Assembly: GCA_949285255.1 (NCBI GenBank)
Contig: CASDXV010000006.1
Span: 5,435 to 61,845, forward strand
DNA from: an uncultured bacterium
GTDB lineage: Bacteria; Cyanobacteriota; Vampirovibrionia; Gastranaerophilales; Gastranaerophilaceae
Reading direction: 5' to 3'
Length of the DNA: 56,411 nucleotides
Shown: piece by piece, positions 26,608 through 35,934 of the stretch
Numbering within the stretch: position 1 is the stretch's first letter
Layout of the letters: each line of letters starts with the position of its first letter
Program-made: the position numbers and the translations under genes
Notes under the pieces: generated by a model
What the model was told of the DNA's origin: nothing
What the model saw: the letters and a program-made list of their open reading frames with translations, nothing else
Database searches by the model: none

Positions 26608-27621
26608 ATGAAAGCTGTATTTTTTGATGTTCAATCTTATGAAGAAAACTATCTTCATAACAATATTCCAAACAACTACTCTTATATTTTCGTAAAAGAG
26701 CCGCTAAACTCGCACTCTGCCTTGAGTGAAGAAATAAAAGACGCAGAAGTTTTAAGTGTCTTTATAAGTTCTGACTTAAATGAAAATGTGCTCAAAAACT
26801 TCCCTAAATTAAAATACATACTCACTCGAAGCGTAGGTTTCAGCCATATTTGCCTTGAATACTGCAAAAAGAATAATATTTATGTCTTTAATACGCCTCA
26901 TTACGGGGACAACACTGTTGCAGAGTACACTTTTGGCGCGCTTTTATACACCGTAAGACATCTCGGGCGTGCAATTAAAGATGTTAAAGAAGATAAAATC
27001 AATATGAACAGATACATAGGCACAGAGCTTTTCTCAAAAACATTAGGTGTAATAGGTGCAGGCTCAATAGGTAAAAACGTACTTGATATAGCACAAGGTT
27101 TTAAAATGAAAACACTTGCCTATGACCCCTACAGCAGTGACAACTACTACACATACACAACGCTAGATAATCTTCTTGCAAGTTCTGATGTGATATCAAT
27201 AAATTCGCCTCTTACAAAAGATAATTACCACCTTATAAACAAAGAAAATATTGCAAAAATGAAGCAGGGGGCAATTATTGTAAATGCTGCACGCGGTGAG
27301 ATAATTGACACGGAAGCATTATACGAAGCACTTCTTGAAGAAAAAATCTCCTATGTTGCACTTGATGTCATAGAATGTGAAGAAATATTATGCTCGGAAA
27401 ACAAAAAATGCCAAGGCTTAGAAAATTTAAAAGAAATCTGCCTTGAAAAATATTATCTTAATCAAAAACTTCTTAAACTCCCAAACGTAACTATAACGCC
27501 TCATATGGCTTACAACACAAAAGAGGCGGTCGAGAGAATACTTGCTATGACAATTGAAAATCTCATAAGCTGTTTAAATTTTAGCCCTGACTCTGGCGCA
27601 AAAAACCTTGTTTTGCTATAA
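26608..27621 (+). CDS. D-2-hydroxyacid dehydrogenase
   Basis: A 337-aa NAD-dependent D-isomer-specific 2-hydroxyacid dehydrogenase of the D-lactate dehydrogenase type. NAD motif LGVIGAGSIGKNV near 150; catalytic Arg in NAARGEIID, Glu in the ALDVIE-CEE region, and His in TPHMAYNT. A Cys-containing insert (CSENKKCQGLENL) precedes the final helix. The substrate could be pyruvate or a longer 2-oxoacid. Appears to be leaderless. Its own stop codon lies within the TATAAT of deoC. Confidence 0.88.
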   Translation: MKAVFFDVQSYEENYLHNNIPNNYSYIFVKEPLNSHSALSEEIKDAEVLSVFISSDLNENVLKNFPKLKYILTRSVGFSHICLEYCKKNNIYVFNTPHYGDNTVAEYTFGALLYTVRHLGRAIKDVKEDKINMNRYIGTELFSKTLGVIGAGSIGKNVLDIAQGFKMKTLAYDPYSSDNYYTYTTLDNLLASSDVISINSPLTKDNYHLINKENIAKMKQGAIIVNAARGEIIDTEALYEALLEEKISYVALDVIECEEILCSENKKCQGLENLKEICLEKYYLNQKLLKLPNVTITPHMAYNTKEAVERILAMTIENLISCLNFSPDSGAKNLVLL

Positions 27622-27622
27622 T
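27614..27622 (+). promoter_or_regulatory. Extended -10 overlapping a stop codon; leaderless deoC mRNA
   Basis: TGC-TATAAT; the TAA stop of the dehydrogenase (27619-27621) is inside it. Six bases (tttctt) follow before ATG at 27629. No ribosome site. Confidence 0.65.
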
Positions 27623-27628
27623 TTTCTT

Positions 27629-28285
27629 ATGGAATTAGCGAAATACATTGAACATACTCTGCTTAAACCGACAGCAACCGCTCAACAAATAACAAAACTT
27701 GTTGAAGAAGCGCTTGAATACGGTTTTTTGGGTGTATGCGTAAATCCCGTTTATGTTAAACACGCTAAAAATATAGCAAAAGGCGCAGATTTAAAAATCG
27801 TTACCGTTGTTAACTTTCCGCTGGGTTCAAACGCTCTTGATACAACACTTGTGCAGACTCATCAGGCACTATCTGACGGAGCGGATGAAATAGATACGGT
27901 AATTAACCTTGGCGCTCTTAAAGAAGGTAACTATAAAAAAGTTACAGATGATATCAGAGCTACAAAAAATATTTGCGAAAATCATAATCTGAAAGTGATA
28001 CTTGAAACGGATTTATTGACAAATGATGAAATAAAAAAAGCCTGCCTTGCTTGCATTAGCGCAGGTGCAGACTTTGTAAAAACATCAACGGGCTTTGTTA
28101 AAAACGGACTCGGCGCAAGGACGGATTTTGTAAGATTAATGGCGCAAACTGTTGAAAAACGCGGCCTTGGCGTCAAAGCAAGCGGCGGCATTACAACAAG
28201 ATTTCAGGCAAAAGAACTGATTGAAGCAGGCGCAACTCGTCTTGGAACATCAAGCGGCGTTGCGATAGTTTATCCTCAAAGATAA
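27629..28285 (+). CDS. deoC: Deoxyribose-phosphate aldolase
   Basis: A 218-aa class I aldolase: KYIEHTLLKP at the start, EIDTVINLGALKEG, the Schiff-base Lys in ADFVKTSTGF, and the final VKASGGITT. It splits 2-deoxyribose-5-phosphate into acetaldehyde and glyceraldehyde-3-phosphate in deoxynucleoside breakdown. I chose ATG at 27629 (MELAKYIEHT); the in-frame start at 27608 would lie in front of the -10 box. Probably co-transcribed with the three following genes. Confidence 0.96.
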   Translation: MELAKYIEHTLLKPTATAQQITKLVEEALEYGFLGVCVNPVYVKHAKNIAKGADLKIVTVVNFPLGSNALDTTLVQTHQALSDGADEIDTVINLGALKEGNYKKVTDDIRATKNICENHNLKVILETDLLTNDEIKKACLACISAGADFVKTSTGFVKNGLGARTDFVRLMAQTVEKRGLGVKASGGITTRFQAKELIEAGATRLGTSSGVAIVYPQR

Positions 28286-28300
28286 GGAAAGGTTATTAAA

Positions 28301-28486
28301 ATGGAAAAAATTACTATTCGCTCGGATAGAAAAACTGACTACACTTTTTTATACAAAGGTGAAGAAACAGTACTTAAGGCAGGAAGTGTAATAAGTATAT
28401 CTGACGGCTTAGAGCACGTTGTACTGCCTACCGTTGCGATGAAAATTATGAATAATCTTATTGTTATTAAGGAAGATGTAAAATGA
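28301..28486 (+). CDS. 61-aa protein of unknown function
   Basis: A small soluble protein (MEKITIRSDRKTDYTFLYKG...). No signal peptide or membrane span; predicted mainly beta. It has a good ribosome site (AGGAAAGG) 15 bp after deoC, and its TGA overlaps the ATG of the ACT-domain gene (ATGA). The tight coupling argues that it is a real gene working with the ACT/DUF711 pair. I do not recognise it. Confidence 0.65.
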   Translation: MEKITIRSDRKTDYTFLYKGEETVLKAGSVISISDGLEHVVLPTVAMKIMNNLIVIKEDVK

Positions 28487-28761
28487 GCAAAGATAAAATA
28501 TTAATAACCATATCAGGTTTAGATAAAGTGGGAATTGTTGCAGGAATTTCTCAAAGTCTTGCAAAACTTGGCGTGAATATTGAAGACATTAAACAGACAA
28601 TTATGCAAGACCACTTTGTAATGATGATGTTATGTGACATTTCAAAATCTCAAAACTCTTTTAAAACAATAAAAGAGGAACTCATTAAATCAGGCGAAGA
28701 GCTTGGTATGGAAGTATGGGTACAGAGAAAAGAAATTTTTGACAAAATGCATACAATTTAA
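28483..28761 (+). CDS. ACT-domain protein (UPF0237 family)
   Basis: A 92-aa single ACT domain protein: KILITISGLDKVGIVAGISQSLAKLGVNIEDIKQTI. This family always lies just before the DUF711/UPF0210 gene, as it does here (16 bp apart). ACT domains bind small ligands, often amino acids, and probably regulate the partner protein. Function of the pair is not established. Confidence 0.9.
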   Translation: MSKDKILITISGLDKVGIVAGISQSLAKLGVNIEDIKQTIMQDHFVMMMLCDISKSQNSFKTIKEELIKSGEELGMEVWVQRKEIFDKMHTI

Positions 28762-28776
28762 AAACAGGTAAAAAAA

Positions 28777-30144
28777 ATGGCTGATTTTAACGAAAAAGAT
28801 ATTATAGAAACAATTGAGATGATTAAGGTTCACCACCTTGACATCAGAACCACAACTCTTGCACTTTCTCTTCGCGACTGCATCAGCGAAGATATTAAAG
28901 TAGCGGGAGATAAAATTTACAACAAAATTACAAAGTATGCAAAAAACCTTAAAAAATACGCCGACGACCTTGAAAACGAGTTTTCCATACCTATTATAAA
29001 TAAAAGAATTGCAATTACACCTATCTCAATTATAGGTGAAGCCGCAAAAAACCCTGATTATGTATATCTTGCAAAAGTTCTCGACGCTGCGGCAAATGAA
29101 GTAGGGGTGGATTTTATAGGCGGATACTCCGCTCTGGTTGAAAAAGGTTGCACAAAAGGGGATGAGATATTTTTAGAATCAATACCTGAGGCGCTAAAGA
29201 GCACAAATAAACTCTGCTCAAGCGTTAATCTTGCAACATCAAAAGCAGGCATTAATATGAAAGGCGTGCTAAAAGTTGCAAATATCATTAAAAAAACGGC
29301 TGAATTAACTGCAGACTCTGACGGCCTTGGTGCGGCAAAGTTTGTATGTTTTTGTAACTCCGTATCGGATAACCCCTTTATGGCGGGCGCATATTGCGGC
29401 ATAAACGAACCTGAGTGTGCACTAAACATAGGTGTTAGCGGTCCGGGGGTTGTAAGGTGGGCAATAGAAAATATGCCAAAAGACGCACCCTTAGGCGATG
29501 TAGCCAATATGATTAAAAAAACGGCGTTTAAAATCACAACAACAGGAGAATTAATAGGCAGAGAGCTTGCCTCAAGACTCAATATACCATTTGGCGTTAT
29601 AGACTTATCACTTGCACCAACACCCGCTAAAGGTGACTCTGTTGCGGGAATTTTCCAAGCTATGGGGCTTGAACAAGCAGGCGCACACGGTACAACGGCA
29701 GCCCTTGCGATGTTAAACGACGCGGTTAAAAAAGGCGGCATTATGGCATCAAGCTATGTTGGCGGCTTATCGGGCGCGTTTATTCCCGTATCCGAAGATG
29801 CAGGCATGATAGAGGCCGCAAGACAGGGCGTACTTACGATAGATAAACTTGAAGCAATGACAAGTGTCTGCTCTGTTGGGCTTGATATGATAGCAATCCC
29901 GGGGGATACACCTGCAAGTACCATTGCAGGCATGATAGCGGATGAAATGGCAATAGGTATGATAAATAAGAAAACTACTGCCGTACGCGTTATTCCGGTA
30001 CCAAACAAAAAAGAGGGCGAATGGGTTGAATTCGGAGGGCTCTTGGGTGAAGCGCCAATCATGCCTGTAAGCAAACTGGATTCTTCAATCTTTGTAAACA
30101 GGAGCGGAAAAATTCCCGCCCCGATACACAGTCTTAATAACTAA
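28777..30144 (+). CDS. DUF711/UPF0210 (PFL family) protein
   Basis: A 455-aa member of the UPF0210/DUF711 family, of full length. Conserved stretches seen include [75 protein letters not shown] and IPGDTPA. The fold resembles glycyl-radical-associated (PFL-like) barrels, but no radical Gly motif is evident and its activity is unknown. Last gene of the deoC operon; a clear terminator follows. Confidence 0.92.
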   Translation: MADFNEKDIIETIEMIKVHHLDIRTTTLALSLRDCISEDIKVAGDKIYNKITKYAKNLKKYADDLENEFSIPIINKRIAITPISIIGEAAKNPDYVYLAKVLDAAANEVGVDFIGGYSALVEKGCTKGDEIFLESIPEALKSTNKLCSSVNLATSKAGINMKGVLKVANIIKKTAELTADSDGLGAAKFVCFCNSVSDNPFMAGAYCGINEPECALNIGVSGPGVVRWAIENMPKDAPLGDVANMIKKTAFKITTTGELIGRELASRLNIPFGVIDLSLAPTPAKGDSVAGIFQAMGLEQAGAHGTTAALAMLNDAVKKGGIMASSYVGGLSGAFIPVSEDAGMIEAARQGVLTIDKLEAMTSVCSVGLDMIAIPGDTPASTIAGMIADEMAIGMINKKTTAVRVIPVPNKKEGEWVEFGGLLGEAPIMPVSKLDSSIFVNRSGKIPAPIHSLNN

Positions 30145-30168
30145 AAACCCGCCAAGAGCGGGTTTTTT
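30144..30168 (+). terminator. Terminator after the DUF711 operon
   Basis: AAACCCGC (30145-30152), a 5-base loop, then GCGGGTTT and a T run. It stands between the convergent DUF711 and ctpA genes and could serve both, since the other strand gives AAAACCCGC...GCGGG followed by TTTTTAG. Confidence 0.85.
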
Positions 30169-30172
30169 AAAC

Positions 30173-31414
30173 TTATTTTATAATTACTTTTACCTTTTCT
30201 TTTTCGTCTTTATTAGCAACCGTTGAACCGTTTAAAAGTTCAATTGCTTTACTTAGCTGCGGGTCACGTTCTTTTTTAACGTCTTCTTCTGTTAAATCCA
30301 CCTCATAATCAGGCACAATACCTTTTTTATTTATATCTGTTCCGCTTGGTGTCAGATATTTTTGAATTGTAATGTGCATGGCTGAGCCGCCGGGGAGTCT
30401 GTTTATTTCTTGAACAAGACCCTTGCCGAAAGATTTTTTACCCACTATTGTCGCTCTTGAGTTATCCTTGAGTGCACCGCTTAAAATCTCGCTTGCAGAA
30501 GCTGAACCGCCGTTTATGATAACAACTATAGGCTGCTGAGTCAGTATCCTCTGTGTTGCTCTTGTTGTATCTTTATAGCCGTCACGGTCAACCGTTGAAA
30601 CTATTACCTTTGAATCAAGCAGCATATCGGCGATATAAATAGCATTTGTCAAAAGTCCGCCGGGGTTTGAGCGAAGGTCGATAATTAAACCGTCTTTATC
30701 ACAGTTTTGAATAAGTGCCTGCTCAAACTCGGAAGTTGCATTTTTGCTTATAAAAGAACTTAGTCTTATATAGCCTAAATTATCAGGTATTTTAACAAAC
30801 TCAGGAGCTTTTGTTGAAACTGATTTTATTTCAATTTTTTCTCTTGTAATTTTATAAGTCTTAGCAGGTTCTTTACCTCTTTTTACAAGAAGCGTTACCT
30901 GAGTACCCTCAGGCCCTCTTATCTGCTCTGCAGCAGCGTCAACGGTTATACCTTTTGTGCTTTTTCCGTTAATTTCAAGAATTTCATCCTCAGCCTTCAG
31001 ACCCGCGCGTTCACCGGGGGTGTCTTCAATTGGAGCAATAACAAGCAACTTGCCTTCACGAACACCTATTTGAACCCCTATGCCTTGCAGAGAACCTTGA
31101 ATAGACTCATTTTCTTCCTTAAAATCTTTAGGGTTTAAAAACTTTGTATAAACATCGTTTAAACTCTGAACCATGGTCTCTATTGCAATATAGGCATCTT
31201 CGTCATCTTTTATGTAATCATCATACTTATGACGCCACCTTGACCAGTCTTGCTCGTTGTTTGTCTGGTCAACAAATTTTGCATTAACAAGCTTCCAAGC
31301 TCTGTCGTACAATGACTGCGGAGTTTGTGCAAGGACAGGATTAAAAAACGCACTTACATAAAACAGACCAAACAGTAAAACAAATATAGAAGCTTTTTTA
31401 AATAAATCTTTCAT
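30173..31414 (-). CDS. ctpA: C-terminal processing peptidase (S41, CtpA-like)
   Basis: A 413-aa exported protease. An N-terminal signal segment (ASIFVLLFGLFYVSAFFNPVLAQ) is followed by a helical region, a PDZ domain (about 85-170, with EGKLLVIAPIEDTPGERAGLKAEDEILEI split around it) and the S41 domain. The catalytic Ser lies in GGSASASEILSGAL and the Lys in KKSFGKGLVQ. It trims or degrades envelope proteins from their C-termini. TATAAT lies about 20 bases before a GAGGAG ribosome site, a conventional leader. Confidence 0.92.
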   Translation of the reverse strand: MKDLFKKASIFVLLFGLFYVSAFFNPVLAQTPQSLYDRAWKLVNAKFVDQTNNEQDWSRWRHKYDDYIKDDEDAYIAIETMVQSLNDVYTKFLNPKDFKEENESIQGSLQGIGVQIGVREGKLLVIAPIEDTPGERAGLKAEDEILEINGKSTKGITVDAAAEQIRGPEGTQVTLLVKRGKEPAKTYKITREKIEIKSVSTKAPEFVKIPDNLGYIRLSSFISKNATSEFEQALIQNCDKDGLIIDLRSNPGGLLTNAIYIADMLLDSKVIVSTVDRDGYKDTTRATQRILTQQPIVVIINGGSASASEILSGALKDNSRATIVGKKSFGKGLVQEINRLPGGSAMHITIQKYLTPSGTDINKKGIVPDYEVDLTEEDVKKERDPQLSKAIELLNGSTVANKDEKEKVKVIIK

Positions 31415-31519
31415 ATTCTCTCCTCTTTACCTGATATTATAACAAACTATTAATTTATTTCCATAAAATAATTCATAATCCCCTATTAATTATGTATTTT
31501 ATTTTTAAATCATATAAAG

Positions 31520-31525
31520 TAGAAT
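31520..31525 (+). promoter_or_regulatory. -10 box giving a leaderless cyclase mRNA
   Basis: TAGAAT, six bases (taaact), then ATG at 31532. The stretch in between holds no ribosome site. Confidence 0.55.
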
Positions 31526-31531
31526 TAAACT

Positions 31532-33496
31532 ATGATGAATTCACAGAGAAAATCTTTATTTTTACTCACTTTTGCTTCGGTAATTATATTTTTCATTGTC
31601 TATATAATCGGCGTGTCTATTTTTGAGTTGAAATCTTACAATTTCCTTGTCAAAATGACTACTCAAAACGCCAAGGCATCAGATGACATTATGCTCATTG
31701 TAATAGATGACAAATCACTCCATGAGCTTGGACGCTGGCCTTGGAAAAGGTCAAGATACGAGCAGATTTTTAACTACATAACAAATCACACCCAAGCAAA
31801 ACAGATAGGCTATGACGCTATAATCGTTGCACCCGATACAGAGCACCCCGAGGTTGATAAAGAGTTTTTTAATAACATTAAAAATTATAAAAATCTAAGC
31901 GCAGGTGTGGGTTTTACTCATTCTCCATTTGAAAAAAATGTCTCAAAAGACACAGTTAAATGGTACGAAGACGAACTCTTTAAGAAAAATGGCATTGTAA
32001 TAGAAGACAAAAGAAGCAAAAAATTTAAGCAAGAAAGCAGCTACAAAAGCTTTAGCGCCTTTCAAAGAGATTATTTAAAAAACATTCAATCCTTGGGTTC
32101 TGTTAACACAAACCTTGATAATGACGGATACATAAGAAAAGTCGACCAGATAATAAACTACAAAGGTAAGCTCTACCCGTCTTTAGGGCTTGTTATGTAT
32201 TCTAAATACACAGGCATTAAGCACTTTGTACTTACAGATAAATATCTGCTTGCAAAAAATAATACCCACTCTCTTAAAATGCCCGTTACAAATAAATTTG
32301 GCATAGCATATTCTAATATTTATTTTTATAAAACCGATGACGGGTTATACTCGCACCAAAAAATCTCCGCATCAGACGTTATAAAATCCCTTGAAGCAAT
32401 AGAGAGGGGAGAAAAACCCTTACTTGACCCCGATATTTTTAAAGACAAGATAGTTTTTGTAGGTGCAAATGCTCAAGCTCAAGCGCTGCAAGATGTCAAA
32501 AGAACGCCTATATCAGATGCGTTTTCGGGCGTAGACATTCAGGCCACAAACCTTGATAATATGATAAATAATGAATTTTACAGAACATCAAGCGAATTAT
32601 ACAATCTGTTAAATGTCATTCTTATATTCATTTTAGCCTTTGTCATTGTCTGCACGCTGCCCATCCCTGTTGCAATTTTATCCTGTGCGTGTTTAATGTT
32701 TATGTACCTTATTTTCTCATTTTTCATGTTTACAAATAAGGTAGCCATAAACCTTGTTATGCCTGAGGTATTTATACTTTTTGCAATAGGTTGTGCGTAC
32801 TCATACAGATATCTTATTGAAGGCAGAAAAAAAGAAAAAATCCAGTCTGCTATGGGTAAATACCTCTCAAAAGACGTCATGAGAAATGTTGTAGATAACA
32901 TTGATTCAGTTAAACTTGGCGGAAAAAGGGCAAATGTTACCGTGCTTTTTGCAGACATTAGAGGTTTTACTTCAATAAGCGAAAAGCTAAGTGCTGAAGA
33001 AGTAACCAAAATTTTAAACGAATACTTTACTGCAATTGTTCCTATTATTGAAAATAATAACGGTATATTGAATAAATTTATGGGTGATGCGGTACTTGCA
33101 GTATTTGGAGAACCCATTAAAAACGAACACCACGCGCTTGATGCCATTAAATGCGCTGATGCTATGCTAAAGAAAGTTAAAACCCTTCAGGAAAAATGGC
33201 TTGAAGAGGGTAAGCCAAAAATAGAAATAGGCGTAGGCATATCAACGGGCGAAGCTTTTGTTGGTAACATCGGTTCTGAGGAGCGCCTTGAATACACGGT
33301 AATTGGTGATACCGTAAATACCGCATCAAGAATTGAAAACTACAACAAAGTATACAGGACAAAGTTTTTAATAAGCCAAGAAACCTTTGAACAGGTTCAA
33401 AAACACGTTGATGTTATTAAAATAAGAGAAGTATCCATAAGAGGTAAAGCAAAGAAAATTAACATTTATGAGGTTTTGCGCCTCCTTAATGTATAA
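31532..33496 (+). CDS. CHASE2-domain class III adenylate cyclase
   Basis: A 654-aa membrane signalling enzyme. One N-terminal span, a large extracytoplasmic CHASE2 sensor (about 40-340, with DKSLHELGRWPWKRS and DIFKDKIVFVGANAQ), three more spans (350-430), then a cyclase domain. The metal Asp residues are in VLFADIRGF and NKFMGDAVLAVFG; the Lys of LNKFMG and Asp of YTVIGDTVNTASR match ATP rather than GTP preference. Probably makes cAMP in response to an external cue. Common in Cyanobacteria. Appears leaderless; its TAA stop lies in the recG -10 box. Confidence 0.93.
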   Translation: MMNSQRKSLFLLTFASVIIFFIVYIIGVSIFELKSYNFLVKMTTQNAKASDDIMLIVIDDKSLHELGRWPWKRSRYEQIFNYITNHTQAKQIGYDAIIVAPDTEHPEVDKEFFNNIKNYKNLSAGVGFTHSPFEKNVSKDTVKWYEDELFKKNGIVIEDKRSKKFKQESSYKSFSAFQRDYLKNIQSLGSVNTNLDNDGYIRKVDQIINYKGKLYPSLGLVMYSKYTGIKHFVLTDKYLLAKNNTHSLKMPVTNKFGIAYSNIYFYKTDDGLYSHQKISASDVIKSLEAIERGEKPLLDPDIFKDKIVFVGANAQAQALQDVKRTPISDAFSGVDIQATNLDNMINNEFYRTSSELYNLLNVILIFILAFVIVCTLPIPVAILSCACLMFMYLIFSFFMFTNKVAINLVMPEVFILFAIGCAYSYRYLIEGRKKEKIQSAMGKYLSKDVMRNVVDNIDSVKLGGKRANVTVLFADIRGFTSISEKLSAEEVTKILNEYFTAIVPIIENNNGILNKFMGDAVLAVFGEPIKNEHHALDAIKCADAMLKKVKTLQEKWLEEGKPKIEIGVGISTGEAFVGNIGSEERLEYTVIGDTVNTASRIENYNKVYRTKFLISQETFEQVQKHVDVIKIREVSIRGKAKKINIYEVLRLLNV

Positions 33497-33497
33497 T
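33492..33497 (+). promoter_or_regulatory. -10 box overlapping a stop codon; leaderless recG mRNA
   Basis: TATAAT contains the TAA stop of the cyclase gene (33494-33496). Seven bases later is the ATG at 33505. No Shine-Dalgarno. Confidence 0.6.
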
Positions 33498-33504
33498 CTA
33501 AGAT

Positions 33505-35934
33505 ATGGAAAAGTATCTCAGCTTTGATGAAATACATAAAAAAATTATTGCCTCCTGTAAACTTGAAATAGAAAACAAATACATTGATACGGTAGGCAAA
33601 AAGACTACTTTTTCAAAATTTGTTTTAAGCACTCTTTATACGGTTTTAAAAAAAATAAATAAAACCGAGCGCCACAGGGTAGAAAAACTTATCACACATT
33701 TTGAGCAGTATCACATTGACTCACCTCACTCAAGAGCGCAGAGCATAGAGCTTTTAGCCGATACTTTTGCTTATTTTAAAAAATTAATAAAACCTCAACC
33801 TCGAATAAAGAAAAAAGAGGACATACCGGAGACAAAAAAACCCTACAGTGATGATATATCTCAAATTGAAGTTCAATTTGTAAAAGGTGTCGGGCCAAAA
33901 ACAGCGCTGTTATTTAACAAATTGAATATCTACACTGTAAAAGACCTCCTTGAATACTACCCCAAGCGCTATGTAGATTATCAGGGAAGAGTAAAAATAT
34001 CCAATCTTTCAATAGGCGAACAGGTGACTGTCTTTGCAACAATTAAAAAAGTCAGCGCCTATTTAACCCTTAAAAGGCTCACTGTGCTGAATTTAACTAT
34101 ATCAGACGGCACAGGCGAGATTACTCTTAGCTTCTTTTACAAATTAAAAAACAGAAAAATGCTTGAAAGATACAAAGCTCAATACCCTCAAGGCTCAAGT
34201 GTTATAGTTTTTGGAACGGTAAAGAGAGATTCTTACACAAATAAAATCACTATAGATAAGCCTGAAGTTCAGGTTATGACTTGTGATTTTTGTTATGAAG
34301 ATGATGAGCTTATAAGTTCAGGCAAAGTTGTGCCGATTTATCCGCTTACGGAAAACCTTAACTCAAAAACCCTCTCTAACGCCATAAAAAGCGCTGTTGA
34401 AAAGTACTGCCCAAAAATGCCCGACCCTCTGCCGCAGTTTATTAAAGAAAAATACTCACTTATTGACAAAAATGAAGCAGTAAGAAAAATTCACCTGCCA
34501 AAGACAAGACAAGAAGTGGAAGAGGCCAGATACAGGCTTGTTTTTGAAGAGTTGTTTACCCTGCAGATGAACTTAGCTCTTGTTAGAGAGGCAAACAGAA
34601 AAAATACTTCAATTCAACTGAAAATAAAGCAAGACGGGCTTGTGAGAAAATTCATAGAAAGTCTGCCTTTTGAACTTACAAATGCGCAGAAAAATGCGGT
34701 TGATGAAATTATAAATGACCTAAATTCAAAAGAACCGATGCAAAGGCTTCTGCAAGGTGATGTCGGCAGCGGGAAAACTGTTGTAGCCTGCATTATGCTA
34801 CTATGTGCCATAGAAAACGGCTATCAGGGAGCAATTATGGCGCCTACGGAAATCCTTGCAAGTCAGCACTACAAAAACTTTATCCAGTGGCTGACCCCGC
34901 TAAATCTAAGCGTTGGGCTATTTTTAGGTAAACACGGTACAAAAGTAAGAAATGATATGCTGACGTCTTTAAAAAACGGACAAATGCATATTGCAGTCGG
35001 CACTCACGCTCTTATTCAAGAGGGGATTGAGTTTTCAAACCTTGGTGCGGTTGTAATAGATGAGCAGCACCGCTTTGGTGTAAAGCAGCGCTCAAAACTT
35101 TTAACCAAAGGTGAATTTCCTCAAATGCTCACAATGACAGCTACTCCAATCCCAAGAACCCTTGCCCTTACTATGCATGGGGATTTAGACATTACAACAA
35201 TCGATGAACTTCCGAAAGGCAGACTGCCTGTAATAACAACTCTTGTCGGCGCTCAGGGCAGAAAAGAGGCTTACAACCTTATTAAAGAGCAGATTAAACT
35301 CGGACATCAGGCATACATTGTGTACCCTCTTATAGATGAAAGTGAAACAATAAGTGCTAAAAACGCCACTCAAGAGGCTCAAAAGCTGCAAACGGGCGAA
35401 TTTAAGGACTATAAAATAGGACTTTTGCATGGAAAATTAAACGCAAAAGAAAAAGAGCAGGTAATGCTTGATTTTAAAGAGAAAAAATATGACATACTTG
35501 TTTCTACAACAGTTGTTGAAGTAGGTGTTGATGTACCCAACTCAACGGTTATGATTATAGAAAACGCAGAGCGCTTCGGACTTTCTCAACTGCACCAATT
35601 AAGAGGGCGGGTAGGGCGTTCTGACAAACAATCTTACTGCATACTTGTCAGCACATCAGCATCAAAACAGGTAAGAAACAGACTAAAAATAATGACACAG
35701 ACAAACAACGGCTTTGTTGTAGCTCAAAAAGACCTTGAACTGAGAGGCCCGGGGGAATTTCTCGGCACAAGACAAAGCGGCATACCTGATTTTGGACTTG
35801 CTGATATTGTAGGGGACGTAGAAATCCTTGAAAAAGCAAGAGAGTGTGCGCTTGATTTTGTCAAAAACTATGATATTGACGACTTTAAAGGCTTGAGGGA
35901 AGAAATTTTAAAACACAACCTCTTTAGAGGCTGA
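33505..35934 (+). CDS. recG: ATP-dependent DNA helicase RecG
   Basis: An 809-aa branched-DNA helicase. It has an N-terminal extension of about 115 residues, as in cyanobacterial RecG, then the wedge OB domain (VKGVGPKTALLFNKLNI onward), Walker A GDVGSGKTVVA, DEQH box VIDEQHRFGV, the TMTATPIPRTLALT motif and motif VI QLRGRVGRSDKQSYC. It remodels stalled forks and Holliday junctions. Its 3' end overlaps the convergent DUF1822-like gene by 11 bp. Confidence 0.97.
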   Translation: MEKYLSFDEIHKKIIASCKLEIENKYIDTVGKKTTFSKFVLSTLYTVLKKINKTERHRVEKLITHFEQYHIDSPHSRAQSIELLADTFAYFKKLIKPQPRIKKKEDIPETKKPYSDDISQIEVQFVKGVGPKTALLFNKLNIYTVKDLLEYYPKRYVDYQGRVKISNLSIGEQVTVFATIKKVSAYLTLKRLTVLNLTISDGTGEITLSFFYKLKNRKMLERYKAQYPQGSSVIVFGTVKRDSYTNKITIDKPEVQVMTCDFCYEDDELISSGKVVPIYPLTENLNSKTLSNAIKSAVEKYCPKMPDPLPQFIKEKYSLIDKNEAVRKIHLPKTRQEVEEARYRLVFEELFTLQMNLALVREANRKNTSIQLKIKQDGLVRKFIESLPFELTNAQKNAVDEIINDLNSKEPMQRLLQGDVGSGKTVVACIMLLCAIENGYQGAIMAPTEILASQHYKNFIQWLTPLNLSVGLFLGKHGTKVRNDMLTSLKNGQMHIAVGTHALIQEGIEFSNLGAVVIDEQHRFGVKQRSKLLTKGEFPQMLTMTATPIPRTLALTMHGDLDITTIDELPKGRLPVITTLVGAQGRKEAYNLIKEQIKLGHQAYIVYPLIDESETISAKNATQEAQKLQTGEFKDYKIGLLHGKLNAKEKEQVMLDFKEKKYDILVSTTVVEVGVDVPNSTVMIIENAERFGLSQLHQLRGRVGRSDKQSYCILVSTSASKQVRNRLKIMTQTNNGFVVAQKDLELRGPGEFLGTRQSGIPDFGLADIVGDVEILEKARECALDFVKNYDIDDFKGLREEILKHNLFRG

